Positions 34,201 through 43,430 of a stretch of DNA of 64,000 nt are shown here, one piece after another. The DNA is from Hsuehochloa calcarea. Taxonomy: Eukaryota > Streptophyta > Magnoliopsida > Poales > Poaceae. A program made the translations under genes and the position numbers. The first letter of the stretch is position 1. Every line of letters begins with the position of its first letter. The notes below the pieces were generated by a model, which was not told the DNA's origin, made no database searches, and saw only the letters and a list, made by a program, of their open reading frames with translations. The stretch covers positions 31,963,385 to 32,027,384 of the forward strand of contig CM070594.1 of NCBI GenBank assembly GCA_036346395.1, written 5' to 3'.

Positions 34201-34803
34201 AGAAATTATGCTAGCTTGGCTTGATCAGCGTACAATGCCTGTGCTGCCTTGACACACGAGTTCTGTAAACTCCAAACATTCAGAAATAGACGATCCTTAT
34301 TTTTTTTCAAAAGTGTAATATGTTGATTCACCTTATCTGGCAGGTCACGGAGATGGGATTACAGATAAGAGAGATGATGTACGAGAAGATAAAGATCAAT
34401 AAAATAATGTCAAGAATCACTGGAAAGGCTGAAGAGCAGGTAATCCTTCATAACTTGTTACACTATGCTTTGCTTTTCAGATAGCAACAGAAAATTGTGT
34501 TGTGCTGATTGCCATTCCTTGTAGATCGACGAGGATACAAAGTTTGACTATTTCATGAGTCCATGGGAAGCCAAGGATTATGGAATAGTTGACAGCGTTA
34601 TAGATGAGGGGAAACTGGGGTTGGTGGCTCCTATGGCGGGAGCTGTGCCGCCTCCAAAATCACGCGTATGGTACTTGTGGAATGCATCAGGACCGACTCG
34701 AAAAATCATGAAAAATCTACCTTCAGAGGAGAAGCTTATTCAGAATGGTAACGGCAGTGCAAGCGGAGACGATGAGAAGCTCAAGGAGGCCTCAGCAACT
34801 TGA
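28289..34803 (+). CDS. clpP3: Chloroplast ATP-dependent Clp protease proteolytic subunit 3 (five exons)
   Basis: Exons are 28289-28567, 29904-30018, 32974-33149, 34344-34439 and 34525-34803. All introns are GT-AG and all junctions are in phase, giving 314 residues. Residues 1 to about 75 are Ala/Ser/Arg-rich with few acids, a chloroplast transit peptide. The mature part starts at NMLLRQRIVFLGSPVDDMSA. The catalytic triad is Ser156 (LAASMGAF), His181 (IMIHQPSGG) and Asp230 (KFDYFMSP). Spacings of 25 and 49 residues are exactly those of bacterial ClpP, so this is an active ClpP, not a ClpR. The C-terminal extension after residue 250 (PPPKSRVWYLWNASG…) is typical of the ClpP3 branch. It is one of the peptidase subunits of the stromal Clp core that degrades unfolded or tagged proteins delivered by ClpC. 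Oddities are transposons in introns 2 and 3 and TKFD where related proteins usually have TDRD before the catalytic region. The 3' UTR may end near AATAAA at 35230. Confidence 0.93.
30430..30790. repeat. Possible small insertion in clpP3 intron 2
   Basis: This 360-bp block starts GC-rich (CCAGCGCCACCGCCGGCAGG). It continues with repeated AAAGATAAGATA / GATTAAAGATAAGAT motifs, unlike the surrounding AT-rich intron, and ends near GTCGACAAACTTGGGTCGTGACA. It resembles a retrotransposon-derived fragment. I could not find convincing ends or a target duplication. Confidence 0.3.
30845..32330 (-). mobile_element. 5'-truncated LINE (L1-type) in clpP3 intron 2, ORF2 C-terminal part
   Basis: Minus-strand fragments match the end of plant LINE ORF2. 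At 32287-32063: PCKYLGLPLSLCKPVRSDFQ, LLDKIAARLQRWQTSLLSQGG and VLMALPIYSFM. At 31951-31850: RFGGLGIHNLRILGRALRLR. At 31500-31370: a zinc-binding reverse transcriptase tail, LLKCKHFMWLAIRWRCFDADRL. The left end shows CTTTTTTT (30844-30851), a short poly-A on the minus strand, as expected for the 3' end. The reverse transcriptase core and endonuclease are missing (5' truncation). Clear target duplications were not seen. The insertion is antisense to clpP3 and inside an intron, so it should not change the protein. Confidence 0.8.
31955..32006. repeat. 26-bp perfect tandem duplication inside the LINE
   Basis: The unit starting GACTGACGGCTAGGCAACGA (31955-31980) is repeated without change at 31981-32006. 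It shifts the LINE frame, so it is either a post-insertion replication slip or an assembly duplication. Confidence 0.85.
33206..33400 (+). repeat. Possible copia LTR fragment in clpP3 intron 3
   Basis: Soon after the exon 3 donor the sequence reads CCATCTTGAGGGGGAGTGTTGG. This is a polypurine tract followed by TGTTGG, the usual start of a copia 3' LTR, and ATTTATATAACC follows at about 33363. I did not find a matching second LTR or clear right boundary, so only the start is defined. Confidence 0.4.
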
Positions 34804-35753
34804 GGTATGTCTGCCAGGTTTCACCGTCACCATGGGTGCACGGTCGGAGATAGCCTGGCTTGCTACGTTAGCAAGGGACGCTGATTTATATAGTAGAGCT
34901 TACAACGCACATCTTTGTATGGTATTTCATCAGTTGATCACAGATTGCGGAGCTCAATATAGCCCGGCAGTAGTAGAAAAAAATAGCGGTAGAGCTCCTT
35001 GATATCTACGGAGTGCAAAAACAAGCATTCTTCCAATGCAATGATTTGTATGCTGCATTGTTTTTGTGTGCGTGTTAATGTATAACGTTGATTTATTGTT
35101 CGTGCCATGCAACGCTGCATGCCACCAGCAATTCGTCTCGCTTACACTGCCTAGATTGTAGCTGTCTTTACTCTCTAACAGGCAGGCGCTCTATGAACAA
35201 ATGTATGATACTAGTCATCCAGATGTTAAAAATAAATATGGGCTAGTACTTACCAATGAACCATGAGTGGGATTGCCACCGCATATTGGATGCAGTGAGC
35301 ACAAGGCTGACCGTTAAAATGCTCTTGATATGGAGCTGTTTTTTTTGGGATTGTATGGAGCTAATTTCTCTTTAGAAGATCACAAAACTGCTCCGCGTAG
35401 CTTCCATTGTGGGCTGTGGCTGGTTTTCACGCTCTTACCGTGATTATGTAGTGTCTTCGTAGGATTTTCCAAATGTAGAACTAATGCAGGCTATTTAGGG
35501 CTTGTTTGGGAGTGCCAATTCCAGTCGGTACCCCGGCCAAATCCCAAGAAAAATTACTCCCATGGGTGATTTTCCCGGTCGATGTTGTAGCTCTGTTTGG
35601 GGACGTTTGGGAACGCCAGTGACGGGAAACTTCAGCCCAACCTGGCCTAAACAACGGAGGAGAAAATGAACGTCGCCTCAGGTCGGGATTTTCTCCTTGT
35701 CTTGCTCTCGAGCTCGGACCGTCGCCTCCACCGCGTTCTTCCGCCTCCCTGCT

Positions 35754-35931
35754 GACCTGGGCACCACCGAATCATGCATCGGCTTGTGGCTGCACGACCG
35801 CGTAGAGATCATCGCCAACGACCAGGGCAATCGCACCACACCCTTCGACACCGCCTTCACCGACTCCGAGAGGCTCATGGGCGATGCTGCCAAGAACCAG
35901 GTCGCCATGAACCCCATCAACACCTTCTTCG
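35754..35931 (+). pseudogene. HSP70 (Hsc70) exon 1 fragment
   Basis: The translation holds DLGTTESCIGLWLHDRVEII, ANDQGNRTTPFDTAFTDSER and LMGDAAKNQVAMNPINTFF. This is the start of the cytosolic HSP70 ATPase domain with phosphate-binding loop 1 (DLGTT) and the GNRTTPS region. It ends in …TTCTTCG followed by GTGAGC, the same place where plant Hsc70 genes carry intron 1, so it derives from genomic DNA, not mRNA. Residues before DLGTT are unrelated, and exon 2 (AKRLIGRRF) is absent. Substitutions (Y to E after DLGTT, SYVAF replaced by FDTAF) and the truncation make a functional chaperone impossible. Confidence 0.85.
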
Positions 35932-37590
35932 GTGAGCAACCTCTCCAGCCCTCCTCCCCACCAGATCTCTTCTCCGTCCTGCTTTATTCTTGTTGTTTTT
36001 ATGTGCGTTAGATATGTGGATCTTAGGCTCTATCATGTATAGTGTTGTGATCTAGCTTAGTCCGGCTTCTCAGATTTCTTACGACTTCTTAGTTTACCTG
36101 CTGCTTCGATCTCTGTTTACGAAGTTAGATCTATATGCTTCCCTTGGACCTGCAGCTCTGCTACTTGTGATTATTGCTTCGGTAGTACAACGTTTTTGAG
36201 TTTGTGTTGATGTGATTTAGTGGTTACCTAGATCCGTGGATGGTTAATACTTAGGACCTGTTTGGTTTGTATGCTTAGAAGTTATCCATTCTATGTGGTC
36301 CAGATTCCAGTAATGATCTAATCTGATCTGCCATTTCATGAACTGATGGTTCTTTGTTCTTCACCTTCTGTTGTTCTTTTATCGCGTTCACAAATTTTCT
36401 ATTTCTGTTTTTAGAGTGCTGTGACTGGTGAGAGTACGTGTATGGTCTTCAGGCCCTTAAATAGTGATGACATCGAAGTTAACGAGTCAAGCAAATGTGT
36501 ATTTTTGGATCCGTTTTTTCAAGGTACGAAATCGCTGAGTTTTTTGTTCCATCTTCTAACACATTTCGAACTGAAGCTTCCTGATTTTGTAACTGTATCC
36601 ATTAAATCCAATAGAAAGTGCACTGGTCGGTTTTTGCCTTCTTAGCTGATTGACGCACAATATAGTATGCTTGCATTTATGTTACAGCATAGTTTTGCTT
36701 AAGAAACATATTTTGGTGCACTGGCTGAATTTCAAAATAATTTGTTCAGATTTCAGACAAAGATTCATGCGGCTATTGGGAACATCTTTCCGGCATCTCT
36801 ACTTTAAGCTTGCAATGAAGTATGTTTAACTTTCTGATTGTTTTCTTGGCAAAAGGAATTTGTACATGCTCTAATTATTTGTTTGTGTAGGATCAGATAT
36901 GACAATCAGAAGGGGTGTGGGTGTGTTGGGGGTTGAATCGGTAGTGCTTCTTTTTCACCATACCGAGAAGACCCTTTTCTGTATTCAACCGATAACTGAA
37001 GACTACGTATTCGTACGAGTTGGTCTCCTCATCGTAGTAGTCGAAAATACTATGATTAGTTCTGCCAGTCGATGCTATTGTCGACAACCGAAGAACATCA
37101 CAGTACGTAATCGAAGAAGACGAAGTCGACCTGGTTGAGAGAGTTACGACCACCCAGTCAAAAGAGCACGACAATCAGATTTCTTCCACCCTCCGGCTTA
37201 GGAGATTCACACACTGCAAAGAACAAAAACAGATCAAAAATAGTGGACGAGAACAAGTCGAAAATCTCTCGGAACAGGAACTAATCGAAGACTGATCAAC
37301 ATGAGAGCTGGTCGAAGACAGAAGAACATGCAGTCGGCGATGAAGGAGGAGAATCAAACACAATGTCTAGAATCACACGCCGGCAGAGATGACAAATCTT
37401 TCTTGAAATAGATCTCATTTATTATTAATCAAATATGTTCTGTGGCTACAAAGTGCTCACAGCACCCCTCAATCCTTAGCAAGGAAGCACTGAAAACCCC
37501 CCCTCTCTGAGAAAGCCGCTGCCGTCAAAAGCCCTAAAAAGCCTACCCTGCTCCTCTTAACCTCTTCGGCCTTATTTATGCTAGGGCCCT

Positions 37591-38590
37591 TGATGCGGAC
37601 ATCCTTAGCTATGTTGTTTCATATAATATTTTCAATTCATTAAATACCTCAGAACAACATGAGCTTGCTAAGAGAGTTGAAAAACAAGAGAAGCTTATCC
37701 AACGGTGAATCTCATTCACTTGAATTTCCTTTTAAATTAGTTAAGAATTTCATACTACCTAAAACTAGTATTTTGCTTATGCTCGATTGGAAGATTCAAT
37801 AATGAACGGAGATGAAGGATATGAGGTCATTCTTGAAGAAAGGCCGTCACAATGGAGGAGAAGCTCGTGGGAGACAAGCAAGGGAGAGAAGCCCAAGAAT
37901 CCAAGTCAAATTCGAAACTTCCACAAGCCCAACCAAATTCAAATTCGGAATCAACTCGAATTCAATTCGGATTCGAATCACCTCAAATTCGGATTCGGAA
38001 TCAGCAGGACAGTCCGGAGTAAAAGGCCATAACTTTCTCATACGAAGTCGGTTTGAGTGTTTTTGGGCTTGTTGGAAAGCTAACTTCAAGCCCGATCCAA
38101 CGGATCCTCCTCACTCGAAATTAGTCATGTATCAAAAGATATGACCGAAACAATATGACGGTTGTAAAATCGAGTTTCCTTTTTGTTTTGTAATGTATCG
38201 AATTGGAGTAGGACTCCAAATCCGAATTAGCATAGAGTAGGGCCTCTTGGCCAGCCATGAGGAGGAGTAGGGCACTATATATAGAGGTAGACCCCATTGT
38301 AACCTCGGACCACGTTTAATATATTTTCAAAGCTTTTGCTTGATTCTCTGTTGTGCTTATAGCCAAACAGAGGAATTGGGCATTGAGAATAAGAGGTCGT
38401 TCTTGCTTTTCATTTGGGAATTGAGGGTTCGACGATCTTCGCTTGTGGTCGCGAGGATCCAATCAAGTGTGTGTTTGGCGAATTTTCCATAGAGTTGCAA
38501 GTCCGTGCATTGGCGCGGGGATCGGTGGTGGTTCGTCAGGTACACAAGTTATCTAGAGGTTCTCGTCGAGAAGATCGGGCACCCGCATCG
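37591..38590 (+). repeat. 5' LTR of the gag-only element
   Basis: About 1.0 kb, with a TATA box CTATATATAGAGG at 38275-38287. It contains a run of degenerate AATTCGGATTCGAAT-type repeats at 37925-38010. The last base before the primer site is G where the 3' copy has A. Confidence 0.9.
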
Positions 38591-38592
38591 GG

Positions 38593-38607
38593 TGGTATCG
38601 AGCTCAG
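38593..38607 (+). other. Primer binding site of the gag-only element
   Basis: TGGTATCGAGCTCAG directly after the LTR. It corresponds to the initiator tRNA-Met site TGGTATCAGAGCTCAG with one A missing, the same deletion as in element A. Confidence 0.75.
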
Positions 38608-39628
38608 TTGACTCGGTAGGATCTTTATCCGATTATCTTTTTCTCCCATACACGAAAAAGCCATACAAAAAAAATTCAGTAGTAGTATTTAATTTATTTT
38701 TCTAGTGAGTTTTGTTAAGTTTTTGTCCATTAGAATCAAGTTTAGTTTCTTGATCTTGAATTCTTTTGCGTTACTTTTATTTGAGCCTAGTTTGATTTTT
38801 TTTTTAGTCGTGTCTATAAAAAAACAAAAGAAGTGAGACATCAATTTATCCTTTGTGAACCTTTCAATCTTTTGCGAATACTTTGAACCTATTTAAGACT
38901 AGCTAAATCGTTGCTTAGGGTTGCATATTAATATTTGTGTTCTTGCAATTGTTCAAAGATCAAAAGGTGGGAAAGAATTTTGCTCATTTTGGAAGAATAA
39001 GAATTTTGGCAATAGTTCAAAAAAGAAGGAAGGAAAAAGAAGAGAAAAAAAGAAAGAAAAGGAAAAGAGAAAAAAAAAAAAAAAAAAGCATAGCAGAACC
39101 ATAAACTTGTGAAAATCCCACTCATTCTTGATTCAATTGTTTGAATATCAATATTTTGTGCAATCTTGTGCCCTAGTTTCATTATTTGCAACTAGCTAGT
39201 GTCTTTCTATAACTTGTGCAATCTGAGCTATTTTGTTCTTCACTTATATCTTACATAGCTCATTCCTTGATTGCACTAAGTTCCAATATCTTTCTTGCGT
39301 GAGTTGTTTTGATTTTCACTTATATCTTTGTGATCGGCAACTAGGCATTGGATTCTAGTTTGGATATTTACTTAGCCTTACAATACCTAGAATTTTCAAA
39401 TTAAGTAGGTATCCATACCAAGCTCCACAAAACACCCGTTGTCGTGCTTTGACTTGCTCTTGAAATTCGCTCACACATCACCTTGTGGTTCTGCTACTCA
39501 AGTGTAAGTATTGTTGATCTTAATTCCTTCCGAACGGTAAAGAAACTTCACCTTGTTATGATTGTGAGTTGAGTAACCTCTACATATCGCATACACATAC
39601 ATACATATTCTTTGCTTTGCTGCTAACA
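38608..39628 (+). other. Untranslated leader of the gag-only element
   Basis: About 1 kb without a convincing gene. A purine tract of GAAAGAAAAGG type ending in a long A run lies at 39021-39088. It creates a lysine-rich open frame that is only compositional. Confidence 0.6.
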
Positions 39629-40404
39629 ATGGCAGATCGCGAGTATACGTATCTTCCCTTCTATGGTAGTAATGATCCAGAGGAGTATCTTGAGTGGGTA
39701 CAAGACATGGAGTTCGAGCTTGAATCCCATAAGTTCGAATCAGAAGCCAAGGAAGTGAGAGTGGCCACTTTGTTTTTTACGGACTATGCCTCTAGTTGGT
39801 GGCAACAACTAGGTGGAAAACGATTCATTACATCTTGGTACTGTTTAAAAAGCGTCATGAGAAGAGAATTTGTTTCATCCTATTATGAGCGGGAACTACT
39901 ACGACATGTGGAGAGCATTACACAAGGATGCAAAGTTGTCCAAGATTACTATATTGAGTTGAATCATGCAATGCGTCGTGCCAATATCACTAGTCCATAT
40001 CAAGAAAAGACATACTTCAAAGCAGGCTTGAATTATCGGATCGTTCTTTGCACTTCAAGATGAATATTTTCGTAGTCGCAAGATCTTGTGAAATATGCTA
40101 TGAAGGCGAAAAGAGACTTAAACACATGCAAGCACATCAATTAAATCTGCGCCGGCTCTTTAGTTCTAATTCATCCACTGGTGTGTCACTTGAGAAGAAG
40201 ATCGAGCATGTGAATTTTTCTTCGACCGAGGTGATTAGTAGTGCTGCCCCGTCACAACCCGCAACACGTGAGGAGGTCGTGGTTGGTGGTAGTTGTGCCA
40301 TTGTTGGCCCACAGTCTTACAAGGATGAGATGTATCAAAACCCATATGAGAATGAGAGCCACATAGCCAAATTGAGTGAGAGTGATAAAAGAGTGAGTGT
40401 GTGA
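39629..40404 (+). pseudogene. Gag-like protein of the gag-only element, one frameshift
   Basis: An ATG at 39629 opens MADREYTYLPFYGSNDPEEY and continues EWVQDMEFELESH, SSWWQQLGGKRF, LKSVMRREFVSSYYERELLR and CKVVQDYYIELNHAMRRANI with YFKAGLNYRI. This is the Retrotrans_gag capsid fold of Ty3 elements (W-Q-L, R-F-pp-Y, G-x-x-V-x-x-Y-Y, F-x-x-G-L-N). Near 40040-40060 the frame shifts. The continuation in another frame (to 40404) is polar and Ser/Glu-rich without a CCHC zinc knuckle, so RNA binding would need another domain. It is probably the only element-encoded product that can act on its own RNA. Confidence 0.78.
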
Positions 40405-40726
40405 TTCCACCATACGCGAGATTGAGAGCATCCCAATTGAGAGTGTGAGAGATACACCAAAAGAAAAGAGAGAGATAGATGATAGGACAAGTAAGATTAT
40501 TTTTGAACCTAACAACTTACCCTCTATTTCTAGTGTTGTATCCCACATTCTCGCAGTGGACCAAGCAAATAAGGAGTTGGAGATTCAAGAGCCCTCACCA
40601 TTGGAAGAGAAAGATAAAGAGCTAACCATAGATGGAGAGGGAATACCAAGATCAAGGTAACACTATTTGTCTTGAATTGGTCGTTTATGAAAACAAGGTG
40701 CGTAAAGCGAGAACTCCATTATTCAT

Positions 40727-41275
40727 TTGATGATTCCACGTTCTAAATTTGATATGCTTAATTTGCATAATGTGAAATTGATTACTCAAAAAGAAGTTCT
40801 TAGTAGAATACACATTAATAATTCTTTGTGTTATATCATATTCGATAGTCCTAAACATATATATAGTGTGATTAAGAAGGTTCTTGAAATTTCACACTTA
40901 AGATCACTAGTAAATAGCTACATACACACATATAAATTCAATTTGATTGGTGATGTTGGTGTAGACAACATGTTTCAAGTTTATCAAATATACATTACCT
41001 ATGATAATCTTGTTGATTTACAATCACATGTTTTGCGCAAACCATCTATTAAGCAATGTCATGATATCTTTAAGATGGGTTTAAATACAAGTGTCTATTG
41101 TTTAGAATGCAACATGATGCCAACTTGTTTATCTCTTGAATGTATAACTAATCATAGTAGCGCAGTTGAATTATGGAATGGTATCAATTGGTTTTCACCC
41201 ACTTTACTTGACTTTGGTATTGGGAAGGTGAAATTTTATCATATGAGTCAGTTGTGCAATTTGAAATGTGATTAG
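40727..41275 (+). CDS. Uncharacterised 182-residue ORF in the gag-only element
   Basis: An uninterrupted frame starts MMIPRSKFDMLNLHNVKLIT and ends at TAG. It is rich in Ile, Leu, Asn, His and Cys, with CLECNMMPTCLSLEC in the C-terminal half (four cysteines in 15 residues) and no recognisable motif. It lies where a pol gene would normally be, and the region is unusually AT-rich (IHINNSLCYIIF-type codons). It could be a captured or degenerate sequence, or a chance open frame in AT-rich DNA. I do not recognise it and assign no function. Confidence 0.35.
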   Translation: MMIPRSKFDMLNLHNVKLITQKEVLSRIHINNSLCYIIFDSPKHIYSVIKKVLEISHLRSLVNSYIHTYKFNLIGDVGVDNMFQVYQIYITYDNLVDLQSHVLRKPSIKQCHDIFKMGLNTSVYCLECNMMPTCLSLECITNHSSAVELWNGINWFSPTLLDFGIGKVKFYHMSQLCNLKCD

Positions 41276-41489
41276 AGCTATCGATTGTACAAAACAACGC
41301 GAATAACACAACAATTGATTCATACATATATCACGTATATCGTTGTTCTCTTTGTTTAATACATGTTCGCAAATCATCATGCGCTACACGGAACTTGTTT
41401 GGATGATAAATACATATACTATGCATATACATTGTTTTCTTCGTCTAGCACATTTTCAGCTATCAAAAGCCGAGGGCGACTTTTTTGAA

Positions 41490-41500
41490 GAAAGGGAGGA
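41490..41500 (+). other. Polypurine tract of the gag-only element
   Basis: AAAGGGAGGA-type purine run immediately before the TGATGCGG start of the 3' LTR. Confidence 0.8.
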
Positions 41501-42506
41501 TGATGCGGACATCCTTAGCTATGTTGTTTCATATAATATTTTCAATTCATTAAATACCTCGAACAACATGAGCTTGCTAAGAGAGTTGAAAAACAAGAGA
41601 AGCTTATCCAACAGTGAATCATTCTTTGAATTTCCTTTTAAATTAGTTAAGAATTTCATACTACCTAAAACTAGTATTTTGCTTATGCTCAGATTGGAAG
41701 ATTCAATAATGAGCGGAGATGAAGGATATGAGGTCGTTCTTGAAGAAAGCCGTCACAATGGAGGAGAAGCTCGTGGGAGACAAGCAAGGGAGAGAAGCCC
41801 AAGAATCCAAGTCAAATTGAAACTTCCACAAGCCCAACCAAATTCAAATTCGGAATCAACTCGAATTCAATTCGGATTCGAATCAGCCTCAAATTCGGAT
41901 TCGGAATCAGCAGGACAGTCCGAGTAAAAGGCCATAACTTTCTCATACGAAGTCGGATTTGAGTGTTTTGGGCTTGTTGGAAAGCTAACTTCAAGCCCGA
42001 TCCAACGGATCCTCCTCACTCGAAATTCGTCCTGTATCAAAAGATATGACCGAAACAATATGACGGTTGTAAAATCGAGTTTCCTTTTTGTTTTGTAATG
42101 TATCGGAATTGGAGTAGGACTCCAAATCCGAATTAGCATAGGAGTAGGGCCTCTTGGCCAGCCATGAGGAGGAGTAGGGGCACTATATATAGAGGGGTAG
42201 ACCCCCATTGTAACCTCAGACCACGTTTAATATATTTTCAAAGCTTTTGCTTGATTCTCTGTTGTGCTTATAGCCAAACAGAGGAATTGGGCATTGAGAA
42301 TAAGGGGTCGTTCTTGCTTTTCATTGGGAATTGAGGGTTCGACGATCTTCGCTTGTGGTCGGCGAGGATCCAATCAAGTGTGTGTTTGGCGAATTTTCCA
42401 TAGAGTTGCAAGTCCGTGCATTGGCGCGGGGGATCAGCTGGTGGTTCGTCAGGGTACACAAGTTATCTAGAGGTTCTACGTCGAGAAGATCGGGCACCCC
42501 GCATCA
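41501..42506 (+). repeat. 3' LTR of the gag-only element
   Basis: Copy of 37591-38590, TATA box at 42183-42195, ending CCCGCATCA. GCCCT follows as target duplication. Confidence 0.92.
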
Positions 42507-43069
42507 GCCCTAAACCATGTCCTTATCAAAATGGACACAAAATCTTATCTCTTTCGTGAAACAAGGGAACCGAACCCCCTCAAATCACGGTAATATCTCT
42601 AAACCTTCCCTAACTCTTCACACGTCGAAACCTCCAGGACGGCACCTCCTGTAGCTTCGACCACGCATCATGCATTCACCTTTGATCTCCATATGCCCCA
42701 GTGTGAGCACGATCACCTCGTAACATCCACGACCACCTGAATCTTGGATTCCCCCCACCAAGTTCCGGTCTTCCTCGTTATCGACCATGACTGTCTCCAC
42801 GCTCAACCTACACATGCAAAGATCAAAGAACGTTTTCCTAACACAAGTTCTCCAACTTGACCAATATAAATTCACACATGGATATCACACTCAAATTCAT
42901 CTGTAAACACGAATAAGATCATCCACGATCATAAATTTTAGCTTTCAGAACATAAATCGAGATTGCTCTATAAAACCGGTCGTACCATTGTGTACATACC
43001 GGTCATACCACTAACCAACCAGACACGAGTGCTCAAGGTACTCGAAGAAACCAAGTATTGAAGCACTCA

Positions 43070-43430
43070 AAGTCTACGACCACTTACCAGAGGCATACGA
43101 CCACTTACTATAATCATATGACCACTGATCGCAAAGTCTACGACCACTTAGCACGAAGCCCACGACTATCGATCATGAAGCCCATGACTACCGACCACGA
43201 AGCCCACGACTATCGATCAGTCACTGTAGCTTCGACCATCGATCATGTCACTCCGACTGCCCTTCGTGCTTGATATACACCTCAACTTACGACTGAGTAT
43301 ATTACTCGAAACTCTACCACTCGGTACTTGGAAAACTAATACTCAGTACTCGGAGTTACAGTACTCGGAGCTACAGTACTCGGTACTAGAAACTACAGTA
43401 CTCGTAGCTATAGTACTCTTAGTCCAGTCG
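43070..43430. repeat. Two short tandem repeat arrays inside the solo LTR
   Basis: Array 1 (about 43130-43210): ACGAAGCCCACGACTATCGA, ATGAAGCCCATGACTACCGA, ACGAAGCCCACGACTATCGA, spaced about 30 bases. Array 2 (about 43335-43425): ACAGTACTCGGAG / CTACAGTACTCGGTACT / CTACAGTACTCGTAG, spaced 15-24 bases. They occupy the region upstream of the presumed promoter, where enhancer repeats are often found in copia LTRs. Confidence 0.6.

Larger units (their letters stand above)
37591..42506 (+). mobile_element. Complete gag-only (non-autonomous) Ty3/gypsy-like LTR retrotransposon
   Basis: LTRs at 37591-38590 and 41501-42506 start TGATGCGGACATCC and end in CCGCATC(A), an inverted repeat of eight bases. 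The duplicated target is GCCCT (37586-37590 and 42507-42511). A primer site lies at 38593 and a polypurine tract at 41490-41500. The 2.9-kb interior encodes a gag-like protein and a second unrelated ORF. I found no protease, reverse transcriptase, RNase H or integrase motif in any frame, so it must rely on enzymes of a partner element. The LTRs are nearly identical apart from small indels, so insertion is recent. Confidence 0.9.

Noticed and set aside
35697..36011. A functional HSP70 gene
   Set aside because: Only the first part of the ATPase domain is present, preceded by unrelated sequence and not followed by exon 2.
38921..39191. Lysine-rich plus-strand frame and phenylalanine-rich minus-strand frame
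   Set aside because: Both are created by the purine tract ending in poly-A at 39021-39088.
37591..42506. A complete autonomous gypsy element
   Set aside because: No DSGA, FIDD, TDHKS or integrase motifs can be found in any frame between the LTRs.
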